NCBI RefSeq assembly: GCF_900129485.1
Contig: NZ_FQVW01000006.1
Location: 1-64,000, forward strand
Length of the DNA: 64,000 bases
From: Ornithinibacillus halophilus
GTDB lineage: Bacteria > Bacillota > Bacilli > Bacillales > Amphibacillaceae
Reading direction: 5' to 3'
The first letter of the stretch is position 1, and every line of letters begins with the position of its first letter. Shown one piece after another: positions 40,803 to 50,626 of this stretch. Below the pieces are notes generated by a model. The model did not search any database. It saw nothing but the letters and a program-made list of their open reading frames with translations, and was not told the origin of the DNA. Both the position numbers and the translations under genes were made by a program.

Positions 40803-42269
40803 ATGTCACTTTTCGATCATAGCATTAAAGAAATCGAAGCGAAATTACATAACAATGAAATTACTGTCCAAGATTTAGTAGATGAATCATACAAACGTAT
40901 TAACGAAGTAGATGACAAAGTGCATGCATTCCTTACTTTAGATGAAGAAAATGCACGAGCTAAAGCAAAGGAATTAGACGAATCAACAGATAAAACCGAA
41001 AAATTATTTGGTATCCCTGCTGGTATCAAAGATAACATCGTAACGAAACAATTACGCACAACTTGTGCTAGTCAATTTTTACGTAACTTTGATGATCCAT
41101 TATATGATGCAACCGTCGTTCAAAAATTAGCAGCAGAAAAATCCGTTACAATTGGTAAATTAAATATGGATGAATTCGCAATGGGTTCATCCAATGAAAA
41201 TTCTAGCTTCACTCCGACAAGAAACCCTTGGAATACAGATTATGTGCCTGGTGGCTCTAGTGGTGGTTCAGCAGCAAGTGTGGCGGCAGGTGAAGTACTA
41301 TTCTCATTAGGATCGGACACTGGTGGTTCTATCCGTCAACCGGCTGCATTTTGTGGGGTTGTTGGGTTAAAACCTACATATGGATTAGTATCACGTTTTG
41401 GATTAGTTGCTTTCGCATCATCCTTGGATCAAATCGGACCATTAACACGTACAGTAGAGGATAATGCAAGGGTACTAGAAGTAATTGCAGGACATGACAA
41501 TATGGACTCTACAAGTGCTAACGTAGAAGTTCCTGAATATACGAAGGAACTGACAGGTGATGTAAAAGGCTTAAAAATCGCTGTTCCTAAAGAATACCTT
41601 GCTGAAGGGGTTAATCCTGAAGTAAAAGAGACTGTTTTAAATGCATTAAAAGTATATGAATCTCTAGGTGCAACATGGGAAGAGGTATCTTTACCACATT
41701 CTAAATACGCCGTTGCAGCCTACTATTTACTATCTTCATCTGAAGCATCAGCAAACCTTGCTCGTTTTGATGGGGTACGGTATGGAGTTCGTTCTGAGAA
41801 TGCAGAGAACATGATTGATATGTTCAAGAAATCTCGTAGTGAAGGCTTTGGTGAGGAAGTAAAACGCCGTATTATGCTTGGAACGTTTGCGTTAAGTTCA
41901 GGTTACTATGATGCCTACTATAAAAAGGCACAAAAAGTACGTACATTAATCAAAAATGATTTTGATAAAATATTTGAGGATTATGATGTTGTCATTGGAC
42001 CAACTACACCAACCCCAGCATTTAAAGTTGGTGAGAAAATTGATGATCCATTAACAATGTACGCAAATGATATCTTAACAATTCCTGTTAACCTTGCAGG
42101 AGTTCCTGGTATTTCCATTCCTTGTGGTTTTTCCGAAAATGGATTACCAATTGGCTTACAAATCATTGGTGAACATTTTGATGAATCAACTGTTTACCGT
42201 ACAGCACACGCTTATGAAAAAGCGACAGATCATCATACAAAACGACCTCAACTTGGAGGTGCAAACTAA
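40803..42269 (+). CDS. gatA: Asp-tRNA(Asn)/Glu-tRNA(Gln) amidotransferase subunit A
   Basis: GatA is the glutaminase subunit of the amidase-signature family, 488 residues. The Ser-cisSer-Lys triad can be placed. The Lys is in AGIKDNI near residue 77, the cis-Ser in GGSSGGSAA near 150 and the nucleophile Ser in [14 protein letters not shown] near 175. The ribosome site is AAAGGAGGG. The stop overlaps the gatB start in TAATG. Confidence 0.97.
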   Translation: MSLFDHSIKEIEAKLHNNEITVQDLVDESYKRINEVDDKVHAFLTLDEENARAKAKELDESTDKTEKLFGIPAGIKDNIVTKQLRTTCASQFLRNFDDPLYDATVVQKLAAEKSVTIGKLNMDEFAMGSSNENSSFTPTRNPWNTDYVPGGSSGGSAASVAAGEVLFSLGSDTGGSIRQPAAFCGVVGLKPTYGLVSRFGLVAFASSLDQIGPLTRTVEDNARVLEVIAGHDNMDSTSANVEVPEYTKELTGDVKGLKIAVPKEYLAEGVNPEVKETVLNALKVYESLGATWEEVSLPHSKYAVAAYYLLSSSEASANLARFDGVRYGVRSENAENMIDMFKKSRSEGFGEEVKRRIMLGTFALSSGYYDAYYKKAQKVRTLIKNDFDKIFEDYDVVIGPTTPTPAFKVGEKIDDPLTMYANDILTIPVNLAGVPGISIPCGFSENGLPIGLQIIGEHFDESTVYRTAHAYEKATDHHTKRPQLGGAN

Positions 42270-43699
42270 TGAATTTTGAAACGATTATTGGTTTAGAAGT
42301 GCACGTAGAATTAAAAACACAATCAAAAATTTTCAGCCCAAGTCCAAATGAATTTGGATCAGAACCTAACTCAAATGTAAACCCGATTGACCTTGGGTAC
42401 CCTGGTGTTCTTCCAGTATTAAATGAAGAAGCCGTTAATTTTGCAATGAAGGCTGCGATGGCGTTAAATTGTGAAATTGCTACAAATACGAAGTTTGACC
42501 GTAAAAACTATTTCTATCCGGACAATCCAAAGGCTTATCAAATCTCTCAGTTTGACCAGCCAATTGGGGAAAATGGTTGGATAGAAATTGAAGTGAATGG
42601 GAAAAAGAAACGCATCGGAATTACACGTCTTCATTTAGAAGAAGATGCTGGTAAATTGACACATGGTGATGATGGATATTCCTTGGTAGACTTTAACCGT
42701 CAAGGAACACCTTTAATCGAAATTGTGTCTGAACCTGATATGCGTTCTCCAGAAGAAGCATATGCTTACCTAGAAAAATTAAAAACAATTATTCAATATA
42801 CTGGTGTTTCTGATGTGAAAATGCAAGAAGGTTCTTTAAGATGTGATGCTAACATTTCCTTGCGTCCAATTGGACAAGAGAAGTTTGGTACAAAAGCTGA
42901 ATTGAAGAACTTAAACTCATTTACTTTTGTGCAAAAAGGATTAGAGTTTGAAGAAAAGCGTCAAGAAAAAGTATTGTTATCAGGTGGCGAAATTCTTCAA
43001 GAAACGCGTCGTTATGATGAAAAGACAAAAGAAACCATTTTAATGCGTGTGAAAGAAGGATCAGATGATTATCGTTATTTCCCTGAACCTGATTTAGTAC
43101 CATTATATATTGATGATGCATGGAAAGAACGAATTCGTAATGAAATTCCTGAGCTTCCAGATGCTAGAAAACAACGCTATATTAGTGAACTAGGTTTACC
43201 AGAATACGATGCAGCTGTATTAACAAGTTCTAAAGAAATGTCCGATTTCTTTGAGGAAACAGTTCAGCATGGAGCTGATATGAAGCAAGCATCCAACTGG
43301 CTAATGGGTGAAATTTCTGGGTATATGAATAAGCATTATAAAGAGCTTGGTGAATTAGCCATTACACCTGAAGGGCTCGGTAAAATGATCAAGCTAATTG
43401 AAGATGGTACAATATCTTCTAAAATAGCGAAAAAAGTATTTGCAGAGCTAGTAGAAAAAGGTGGAGACCCTGAACAAATCGTCAAAGATAAAGGACTTGT
43501 TCAAATTTCTGATGAAGGTCAGTTAAAAGAAATTATCGGCAAGATCCTTGATGATAACGAACAGTCAATCGTTGACTATAAGAATGGTAAAGACCGTGCA
43601 TTAGGCTTCTTAGTTGGTCAAGTGATGAAAGCGACAAAAGGTCAAGCCAACCCACCGATGGTAAATAAAATTCTAAAAGAAGAAATGGATAACAGATAA
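42269..43699 (+). CDS. gatB: Asp-tRNA(Asn)/Glu-tRNA(Gln) amidotransferase subunit B
   Basis: GatB is the 476-residue kinase/amidotransferase subunit that phosphorylates and amidates mischarged tRNA. Motifs are [59 protein letters not shown] and KNLNSF. A C-terminal YqeY-like tRNA-binding tail follows ([23 protein letters not shown]). The gene overlaps gatA by one base and ends just before a hairpin. Confidence 0.97.
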   Translation: MNFETIIGLEVHVELKTQSKIFSPSPNEFGSEPNSNVNPIDLGYPGVLPVLNEEAVNFAMKAAMALNCEIATNTKFDRKNYFYPDNPKAYQISQFDQPIGENGWIEIEVNGKKKRIGITRLHLEEDAGKLTHGDDGYSLVDFNRQGTPLIEIVSEPDMRSPEEAYAYLEKLKTIIQYTGVSDVKMQEGSLRCDANISLRPIGQEKFGTKAELKNLNSFTFVQKGLEFEEKRQEKVLLSGGEILQETRRYDEKTKETILMRVKEGSDDYRYFPEPDLVPLYIDDAWKERIRNEIPELPDARKQRYISELGLPEYDAAVLTSSKEMSDFFEETVQHGADMKQASNWLMGEISGYMNKHYKELGELAITPEGLGKMIKLIEDGTISSKIAKKVFAELVEKGGDPEQIVKDKGLVQISDEGQLKEIIGKILDDNEQSIVDYKNGKDRALGFLVGQVMKATKGQANPPMVNKILKEEMDNR

Positions 43700-43708
43700 A
43701 ATTGTTAT

Positions 43709-43746
43709 TACAGCTAGCTTGCATACTTGTGGGCTAGCTGTATTTA
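43709..43746 (+). terminator. probable terminator of gatCAB
   Basis: TACAGCTAGC pairs with GCTAGCTGTA around 14 bases, followed by the imperfect T-rich run TTTATT. Confidence 0.7.
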
Positions 43747-43924
43747 TTGAACTGGAAATCCGTTCTAGATGTCTAGCTCCATGCGTTCTTTACTTTTCTT
43801 TATACAATTTACTTTTCAAAGTGGAAAAAAAGGGCTATGCTATAGAATGGATAGATTTAACAATAAGAGGATAACAACATAACTTCAAAGTGCTAGCATA
43901 TTCTAGCATTAGGGAGGGGACGAG

Positions 43925-44842
43925 TTGAACGTGAAAAGAGCCCGAATTATATATAACCCAACATCTGGCCGTGAAGCTTTTCGAAAAGAGCTGCCACGTG
44001 TCTTAGAACGATTTGAACAAGCAGGGTATGAGACATCTGCTCATGCGACAACTGGTGAGGGAGATGCAATCGAAGCTGCAAAGACTGCCGTAGAACGACG
44101 GTATGATGTTGTAGTTGCAGCAGGTGGGGATGGTACGATCAATGAAGTAATTAATGGTTTAGCAGAGCAAGATTACCGCCCTAAATTGGGAATCATCCCA
44201 ATGGGAACAACTAATGACTTTGCTAGAGCACTATCGATTCCTAGAGATATCGATAAAGCAGTTGATATTATTTTAAAAGATCAATCTTTATTATTAGATA
44301 TTGGAAAAGTGAATGATCATTACTTTATGAATATCGCTGGTGGTGGGAAGTTAACGGAATTAACGTACGACGTACCTAGTAAACTAAAGACGATGATTGG
44401 TCAACTTGCGTATTATATGAAGGGGATTGAGATGTTACCATCGTTAAAACCTGCCCATGCTCGTATTGAATACGATGGTCAAGTGATTGATGAGGATATT
44501 ATGTTATTTTTAGTGTCAAACTCTAATTCCGTTGGTGGTTTTGAAAAGTTGGCACCAGATGCATCGTTAACGGATGGATATTTTGATTTAATTATTTTGC
44601 GGAAAACAAACTTAGCAGAATTCATTCGAATCGCTTCCTTAGCGCTGCGAGGTGCACATTTAGAAGATGATCAAGTCATTTATGTAAAAGCTAAGAAAAT
44701 CACTGTTATCCCTGATGAGAAAATGCAACTAAATATTGATGGAGAATACGGGGGATTACTACCCGGAGAGTTCGAAAATTTAAAGCAACATATTGAATTC
44801 TTTGTTCCAGAATCTCATCTAAAAAAGGAAGATGCCGAGTAA
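43925..44842 (+). CDS. dgkB: diacylglycerol kinase (DagK/DgkB)
   Basis: This soluble lipid kinase phosphorylates diacylglycerol released by lipoteichoic acid synthesis, 305 residues. The markers are RARIIYNPTSG at the N-terminus, AAGGDGTINEVINGL (nucleotide loop) near residue 63, GIIPMGTTNDFARAL near 85, and the C-terminal LNIDGEYGG. I give TTG 43925, 7 bp after the GGAGG core. GTG 43931 would match the B. subtilis N-terminus exactly but is 13 bp from that site. Its location after gatB is as in B. subtilis (yerQ). Confidence 0.92.
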   Translation: MNVKRARIIYNPTSGREAFRKELPRVLERFEQAGYETSAHATTGEGDAIEAAKTAVERRYDVVVAAGGDGTINEVINGLAEQDYRPKLGIIPMGTTNDFARALSIPRDIDKAVDIILKDQSLLLDIGKVNDHYFMNIAGGGKLTELTYDVPSKLKTMIGQLAYYMKGIEMLPSLKPAHARIEYDGQVIDEDIMLFLVSNSNSVGGFEKLAPDASLTDGYFDLIILRKTNLAEFIRIASLALRGAHLEDDQVIYVKAKKITVIPDEKMQLNIDGEYGGLLPGEFENLKQHIEFFVPESHLKKEDAE

Positions 44843-44930
44843 CAGGCTATCTTTCTTTTTTCTTTAGGGATATTTAAAGGTAAGATATGATAAGATAAGT
44901 AACAGAAATCGAACGTAAAGGAAGATATAG

Positions 44931-46316
44931 ATGTCAAAGCAAGCAGCCCCAGTAAAAAAGAATGAGACGATTACCCTTACTTTTGAAGACTTAACCCACG
45001 AAGGAAATGGGGTAGGGAAAATCGATGGATATCCATTATTCGTACCATATGCATTGCCTGGAGAAGAAGCAAAGGTAAAAGTGGTGAAAGTAAATAAAAA
45101 GTATGGATTTGGAAAACTAATTAATGTGACAAAAGCAAGTCCTGACCGAGTAGAACCACCATGTGACGTTTTTTATAAATGTGGTGGATGTCAAATTCAA
45201 CATATGAGTTATTCCATGCAGTTAGAAATGAAGCAAAACCAAGTGAAGAATGTGATGCGTAAAGTCGCTCACTTAGACCATGTACCTGTGTATGAGACTA
45301 TTGGTATGGAAGACCCTTGGCGTTATCGGAATAAGGTTTCTATTCCTGTAGGAGAAAAAGGCGGAGAATTAATTACTGGATTTTACCAAATGCGTAGCCA
45401 CCATATTATTGATGATATGGATACTTGTGTTGTTCAAGATGATGTAAATGACCGTATGATTGAAGGCGTGAGGAGAATTGCAAGTCGTCTTGGTATAAGA
45501 GCATATGATGAGAAAAATCACCGAGGAGTACTACGTCATATTATGGTTCGTACTGGACGTGAAACGAAGGAAACGATGATTGTTTTAATAACAAGAACAG
45601 AAAAGCTACCACATAAAGAAGAGTTGGTAAAGGAATTAACGGATACGTATCCGAACGTAAAATCGATCATACATAATGTAAATTCCCGTCGAACAAATGT
45701 CATCTTAGGGGATAAGACTACGGTCCTTTGGGGTGAAAAATATATTTACGATACGATCGGAAATATAAGGTTTGCGATCTCTGCTAAATCATTTTACCAG
45801 GTCAACCCACCTCAAACACGTAAATTATATGAAAAGGCACTAGAATATGCTCAGGTTGATGAGGACGATACTGTAATTGATGCTTATTGTGGGATTGGGA
45901 CAATATCGTTATTTCTAGCACAAAAGGCTAAAAAGTTATACGGTGTTGAAATTGTACCAGAAGCTATAAATGATGCGAAAATCAATGCAAAAATTAATGG
46001 TATTACTAACGTAGAATTCGAAGTTGGTAAAGCAGAAACTGTAATGCCTAAATGGAAAGAAGATGGATTGCGTCCCGATGTAATTATTGTTGACCCACCG
46101 AGAAAAGGGTGTGAGGAGTCATTGCTCAATGCAATGGTGGAGATGGGACCAAAACGAATTGTATATGTGTCTTGTAATCCATCAACATTAGCTAGAGATT
46201 TACGAATTTTAGAAGATGGTGGTTATGAAACAAAAAAAGTACAGCCCGTTGATATGTTCCCGCAAAGCATGCATGTTGAGTGTGTAGCAATGATGTCAAG
46301 AGAATTGTCTAATTAA
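44931..46316 (+). CDS. rlmCD: 23S rRNA (uracil-5-)-methyltransferase, RlmCD/RumA type
   Basis: This is a 461-residue SAM-dependent m5U methyltransferase acting on 23S rRNA; the B. subtilis homologue YefA modifies both U747 and U1939. A TRAM domain covers about residues 10-68. The Fe-S cysteines lie in CDVFYKCGGC with a fourth in DMDTCVV. The SAM motif is DAYCGIGTISLFLA near residue 318, followed by DPPRKGCEES and the catalytic Cys in VSCNPSTLARD. Synteny with dgkB is as in B. subtilis. Confidence 0.93.
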   Translation: MSKQAAPVKKNETITLTFEDLTHEGNGVGKIDGYPLFVPYALPGEEAKVKVVKVNKKYGFGKLINVTKASPDRVEPPCDVFYKCGGCQIQHMSYSMQLEMKQNQVKNVMRKVAHLDHVPVYETIGMEDPWRYRNKVSIPVGEKGGELITGFYQMRSHHIIDDMDTCVVQDDVNDRMIEGVRRIASRLGIRAYDEKNHRGVLRHIMVRTGRETKETMIVLITRTEKLPHKEELVKELTDTYPNVKSIIHNVNSRRTNVILGDKTTVLWGEKYIYDTIGNIRFAISAKSFYQVNPPQTRKLYEKALEYAQVDEDDTVIDAYCGIGTISLFLAQKAKKLYGVEIVPEAINDAKINAKINGITNVEFEVGKAETVMPKWKEDGLRPDVIIVDPPRKGCEESLLNAMVEMGPKRIVYVSCNPSTLARDLRILEDGGYETKKVQPVDMFPQSMHVECVAMMSRELSN

Positions 46317-46850
46317 AAAGTAAATCTCTCAATCAAAATAAACATTACCGACTCACACCCCAATTTCGTTAAAATAAACATTTCCGATTTCGGGGTCTGA
46401 ACCAATAATGTCTCGGGTTTTCTTCAATAAGAACCCGGGATAATAGAAGCAAGAGAGGGGGACAAAAGAGTTCTTTCCTCTCTTTTCTTTGTTCCTCTAT
46501 ATCCCTTGTCAATACTGGGTTTATCCAATATTTCACTCCATCTTATTTTCAATAACAAATCAATACTCATCCAATATTTTTATCTTTTCCTCTTCAATTC
46601 TTTTCTCCAATATTCTTCCTTCTGTTATTTGAGAGAACTTTATTTTAAAATCGAAAAAAAGGTGAAAAAATAGCAGGAAAATAAGCCGAAAAACGTGCAT
46701 TTTTGATGCGAAAAAGTGGAAAAATAGGGATTCTATAGGTAAACTTTATTTTAACCCGGACGGTGGAATGCGGGTTTGAGGTGGGGGGTTTCGGAGGAGT
46801 TTATTTTGGTGGTACAAGAATAAATATTGATATAACAACGTTTTAAGAAG

Positions 46851-46890
46851 AAACATCTATTTTGTCAACTCGACGAAATGGATGTTTTTT
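46851..46890 (+). terminator. orphan terminator-like hairpin
   Basis: AACATCTATTTTGTC pairs with GACGAAATGGATGTT (one mismatch) around AACTC, followed by T4. It lies over 500 bp from rlmCD and before the toxin-antitoxin promoter, so it may belong to a lost gene. Confidence 0.75.
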
Positions 46891-47028
46891 GGTTTGTGGG
46901 AACAAATCATTATACTACAAAATAAGAATATGTTGAGTTGACTGAAATAATGTTTAACTAGGGAGTGGATAGAATGGATATTAACTTCAATATTAATGGT
47001 CGACCATTTGAATAGATACGCTAATCTG

Positions 47029-47046
47029 ACATAATTATGTTATAAT
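47029..47046 (+). promoter_or_regulatory. toxin-antitoxin promoter with palindromic operator
   Basis: ACATAATTATGT (47029-47040) is a perfect 12-bp palindrome overlapping an extended -10 (TGTTATAAT, 47038-47046). A related ACATGATTATGA follows at 47051. This suggests autoregulation by the antitoxin. Confidence 0.6.
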
Positions 47047-47082
47047 AAAGACATGATTATGATTTATGGTGGAGGGGTTAAT

Positions 47083-47349
47083 ATGCCGGAAATAAGACCA
47101 ATTAAAGACTTAAGAAATACAAACGAAATTTCAGAACTTTGTCATGAACGTAATGAACCCGTATATATTACGAAAAATGGTTATGGTCATTTAGTTGTCA
47201 TGAGTATGGAAACATATAAAGAAAAGTTGGCAAAAGCAGAGTTATATGAAAAGTTAGCAGAAGCAGAAATGGAGCTTAACAATAAAGATGAACTTTTGGA
47301 TGCTGAAGTAGTGTTTGAAAGGGTCAAGAAGAAGTATGGTAAAGAATAA
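47083..47349 (+). CDS. type II antitoxin, Phd/YefM family
   Basis: This is an 88-residue antitoxin. The N-terminal DNA-binding part, EIRPIKDLRNTNEISELCHERNEP, then VYITKNGYGHLVVMS, is the typical Phd/YefM fold. The C-terminal helix rich in Lys and Glu (YKEKLAKAELYEKLAEAE) is the toxin-wrapping segment. I chose ATG 47083 behind GGAGGGG; an in-frame start at 47053 precedes that site. It overlaps the toxin gene by 14 bp, the usual coupled arrangement. Confidence 0.88.
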   Translation: MPEIRPIKDLRNTNEISELCHERNEPVYITKNGYGHLVVMSMETYKEKLAKAELYEKLAEAEMELNNKDELLDAEVVFERVKKKYGKE

Positions 47350-47655
47350 TTATTCTGTTCATTTTACTAACGTTGCGACGAATGACTTAGATGACATATA
47401 CCGTTATATATCAGAAGAGTTATTTGCCGAAAGTGCTGCAACAGAGTTATTGGATCGAATAGAAAATAGTATCATGCAATTAAGGGAATTTCCGAATTTA
47501 GGTAATCGACTCACAGATGAATATCTACGATTGAAAGGTTATAGGAGGATCATTGTTGACTCCATATCATCTTTTATATTTTAGATGAACAGAAGAGAAA
47601 AGTGATTATTATGCGAATTTTATACGGTAAACGAAAATATGAAGATTTACTCTGA
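47336..47655 (+). pseudogene. RelE/ParE family toxin, frameshifted
   Basis: The N-terminal 82 codons encode a ParE/RelE-type toxin (VHFTNVATNDLDDIYRYI, then LREFPNLGNRL and GYRRIIVDS) and stop at TAG 47582. The missing C-terminus continues in another frame from about 47563: IIFYILDEQKRKVII, then MRILYGKRKYEDLL, ending at TGA 47655. This matches the normal family ending. One lost base near 47560-47566 explains the break. Whether it is a real mutation or a sequence error cannot be told. If real, the toxin is probably inactive while the antitoxin remains intact. Confidence 0.85.
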
Positions 47656-47825
47656 AGAAAAGTTATAAACTTTTCGTAAACAATGTTCTTACGATATTAC
47701 GAACAGGTATTTTATAAGTATAAGACATGTAAAAGAAGGAATACAAATGGTGGAATGCGGGTTTTGAGGGATGTTAATTTTAAATCTACAGAAATTGTCT
47801 AACTAAAACATACAACTATTTCAAA

Positions 47826-47859
47826 AAAATCCCAAGTTCAAGAAAGAACTTGGGATTTT
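47826..47859. terminator. bidirectional terminator after oligopeptidase B
   Basis: AAAATCCCAAGTTC (47826-47839) pairs perfectly with GAACTTGGGATTTT (47846-47859). T runs on the minus strand suit the oligopeptidase gene. Confidence 0.88.
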
Positions 47860-47890
47860 AATTTGAGTAAAATAACCCACATAACATGTG

Positions 47891-49933
47891 TCAAACATCG
47901 AGCTTATCAAGAATAAATGCATAACATGCCGCAGCTTCCTTCAAATGGTTGAAACGTCCTGATGCACCGAAGTGGCCTGCTCCCATATTTGTTTTGAGTA
48001 CTAGAGTATTATCATCAGTTTTCATTGATCTTAGACGTGCCACCCATTTGGCTGGTTCCCAGTATGCTACTCGTGGGTCATTTAATCCGGTTGTCACATA
48101 CATATGTGGATAGTCTTTTGCTTCCACATTATCGTAAGGACTATAGGACTTGATATAAAAATAGTCCTCTTGATTTCGTGGGTCACCCCATTCATCCCAT
48201 TCCAAGGTGGTAAGTGGAATGGTTTCATCTAGCATCGTCGTGACTACATCGACGAATGGAACTTCAGGTACAATGACTTGAAATAGCTCACCAGCCATGT
48301 TAGCTACAGCACCAACAAGCAGGCCTCCAGCGCTACCACCACGCGCAGCCATTTTACTTGGGGTTGTGTATCCCTGTTCAATTAGATATTTCGCAGCTGC
48401 GATGAAGTCAGTGAACGTGTTTCGTTTATTTTGCATTTTTCCATCTTCATACCAATTTTTCCCCATTTCGGAACCGCCGCGTACTTGTGCTGTGACAAAT
48501 ACAATGCCCTTTTCCAGGAGAGGGAGACGATAGGGGCTGAAACGTGGATCGCTATTTGCTCCATAAGATCCATAGCCATACAGAATCAAAGGCGCAGGAC
48601 CATGATCAAGTGCTCCTTCTTGGTAAACAACAGCCAATGGTACTTCCACCCCATCTTCTGCTTTGGCCCAAATTTGTTTTTGACGGAAACGAGAAGGGTC
48701 ATAGTCTCCACTGACAGGAGCTACTTGAAGTTGACGTCTTTCTCCAGTTAGTAAATCTATCCCGTATGTTGTCTTTGGCGTAAGAAAAGATTCATATTGA
48801 ATTAAAACTTCATCTGCATCGTAACTTTGATTGGATATAACGGAAACTGTGTAAAGAGGCTCATCCCATTGCACTTTCTCTAAATTTCCATTACGTAGTA
48901 TCCAAAGCTGCGTTAAGCCATTTTCCCGGCCAAAAATAAGTAATGCATTACGAAACGGATAGATGGCTTGAATATAGCGTTTTTTGTTATACTCAAAAAC
49001 TTCTTCCCGTGAATCAAGGTTATCGACTGGACACTTGAGAAGCTGAAAATTCGATGCCTCTTCATTGGTTAGTATTAGAAATTGTTCCTCCCAATGTTCA
49101 ACGTCATATTCAACTCCATCCCGGCGTTGATCCACTAACTTAGGAGGTTCTAATGGAAAATCTGCGTCTATTAGGCTAACCTCACTTGTCGTTTTTGATC
49201 CTGAATGAACAAAAATATATTTTCTGCTCATTGACTTAGATATGAATAATGTAAAGGTTGTATCTTTTTCTTCATAAATAAGTTCATCAGTTTCAATGTT
49301 ACTGCCTAGCTGATGTCGCCATAACTGGTGTGGACGCTGATTTTCATCTACCGTTATATAAAAAATATAATTACTACACTGGCTCCATTCCAAACTTCCA
49401 AATATATACACGTTTGGAATTTGATCTGGTAGAAGTTCACCTGTTTCCAAATTTTTTATGTAGAGGGTATAACGATCTGTACCATCTCTATTTTCTAAAT
49501 AAGCAAGTAGGTTATGGTCGGTATTCATGCGTTGTACCGTTACACTTAAATATTCATCATCTACGGCTAATTCATTTAAATCGAGCACAATTTCCTCTTT
49601 TGCATTTGGTAGAAGTTCACGGCTTGTTGTCGTTTTACGAGCGTATGTTGGATATTGCTTTTCTTTTTCTAGGCGAGAATAGTAGAAATATTGTCCATGC
49701 TGCACAGGTACGTTCACTTCTGATTCGGGAACCCGGTCTAGCATACTTTGAAAAATGGACTCAGTTTTAACTTCCAATGGACGCATGATTTCATTGTAAT
49801 ACTGATTCTCTTGTTTTAAATACTCAATGACCTCGGGGTTGTCTCTATCCCTTAGCCAATAATACTCGTCTTTTCGTACATCTCCATGTAACTCATGGAT
49901 GTGGTTTATGCGTTTTGCTACTGGTGGTTTCAT
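47891..49933 (-). CDS. ptrB: oligopeptidase B (prolyl oligopeptidase family S9A)
   Basis: This cytosolic serine peptidase of 680 residues cleaves short peptides after basic residues. An N-terminal seven-bladed propeller (EYYWLRDRDNPEVIEYL at its start) is followed by a C-terminal alpha/beta-hydrolase domain. The nucleophile is in RGGSAGGLL, the acid in the following GLNDPRV region, and the His in MGAGHFGASGR. GRQKQIWAKAEDGVEVP-like text marks the domain switch. The start follows AAAGGAGG on the minus strand. It is a single gene. Oligopeptidase B rather than prolyl oligopeptidase is favoured by the overall motif pattern. Confidence 0.9.
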   Translation of the reverse strand: MKPPVAKRINHIHELHGDVRKDEYYWLRDRDNPEVIEYLKQENQYYNEIMRPLEVKTESIFQSMLDRVPESEVNVPVQHGQYFYYSRLEKEKQYPTYARKTTTSRELLPNAKEEIVLDLNELAVDDEYLSVTVQRMNTDHNLLAYLENRDGTDRYTLYIKNLETGELLPDQIPNVYIFGSLEWSQCSNYIFYITVDENQRPHQLWRHQLGSNIETDELIYEEKDTTFTLFISKSMSRKYIFVHSGSKTTSEVSLIDADFPLEPPKLVDQRRDGVEYDVEHWEEQFLILTNEEASNFQLLKCPVDNLDSREEVFEYNKKRYIQAIYPFRNALLIFGRENGLTQLWILRNGNLEKVQWDEPLYTVSVISNQSYDADEVLIQYESFLTPKTTYGIDLLTGERRQLQVAPVSGDYDPSRFRQKQIWAKAEDGVEVPLAVVYQEGALDHGPAPLILYGYGSYGANSDPRFSPYRLPLLEKGIVFVTAQVRGGSEMGKNWYEDGKMQNKRNTFTDFIAAAKYLIEQGYTTPSKMAARGGSAGGLLVGAVANMAGELFQVIVPEVPFVDVVTTMLDETIPLTTLEWDEWGDPRNQEDYFYIKSYSPYDNVEAKDYPHMYVTTGLNDPRVAYWEPAKWVARLRSMKTDDNTLVLKTNMGAGHFGASGRFNHLKEAAACYAFILDKLDV

Positions 49934-50108
49934 AATTTCCTCCTTTCAATCTCATATAATAAATTCGAGATATAGTAGGTGAATTCCTTTTTTTGTTGCA
50001 GTTAGCATTATAAATGAAAAATGATAACCGTCCATGATTTTAAATAGAATTTGACTAGACACCATTCAGTTTCGTATAACCAAATCGGAGACACTTGCAA
50101 AACGGGTT

Positions 50109-50405
50109 ATGGAAAATAATTTTAAACCTATTGTCGGATACAAATGTCAATTTAAAAATAAGGAAATAGATTTAGTTATAGATTGTGAAGTATTAGTTGT
50201 GGACAAGCCCCATAAGCTATCTTATACATGGATAGGTGGCCCGATTGACACATTCGTAACATGGACATTAAAGCAAGATGGAAAAATAACCTACGTTCAC
50301 CTTGACCATACAGGATTTGAGGAAGTAGGACCAGCTTTCTATGGTGCGAAATCTGGATGGGCATATAAAGTGGAAGAGCTTAAGAAACAGTTGGAAGAGA
50401 TATAA
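50109..50405 (+). pseudogene. N-terminally truncated SRPBCC (Aha1/CalC-like) domain remnant
   Basis: The 98 codons match only the C-terminal two thirds of an Aha1-type SRPBCC protein, normally about 140 residues. Seen are VGYKCQFK, DKPHKLSYTWIG, FVTWTLKQDG and the final GWAYKVEELKKQLEEI helix. The frame stays open upstream to 50055 (SETLAKRVMENNF resembles the family's SELLAKW-MENDF segment, with Arg for Trp). It then meets a stop without the usual N-terminal helix. No ribosome site is seen before the ATG. It is probably a decaying gene. Confidence 0.6.
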
Positions 50406-50626
50406 GACTAGTTTAGTGTTTTTGGCTATCTGTATGCTGGTCATGACCATAAAAAATATAGAGTTCTTCGGAATTTAATTCCCAAAAAGAAGTGAGTAAA
50501 GTAAATCAGATATTAGGTGCTATTCATAACTAATAGTTTGATTAAAAATACGAATACATGGTATAAGTGTAGAAGGAGTTTTTAAATACAAGAAGATCTT
50601 TTAGATAATGAAAGGATTTTATATAT

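Larger units (their letters stand above)
46317..47082. other. long intergenic region between rlmCD and the toxin-antitoxin pair
   Basis: About 765 bp show no convincing gene. Seen here are imperfect repeats AAAATAAACATTACCGA (46336) and AAAATAAACATTTCCGA (46371), and a CTCGGGTT/AACCCGGG hairpin near 46413-46442. A likely rlmCD terminator (AAGAGAGG with CCTCTCTT then TTCTTT) spans about 46451-46490. GGTGGAATGCGGGTTT at 46762 recurs at 47749. A 13-codon frame with a good ribosome site begins at 46974 and stops at once, possibly the stub of a lost gene. Confidence 0.6.
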
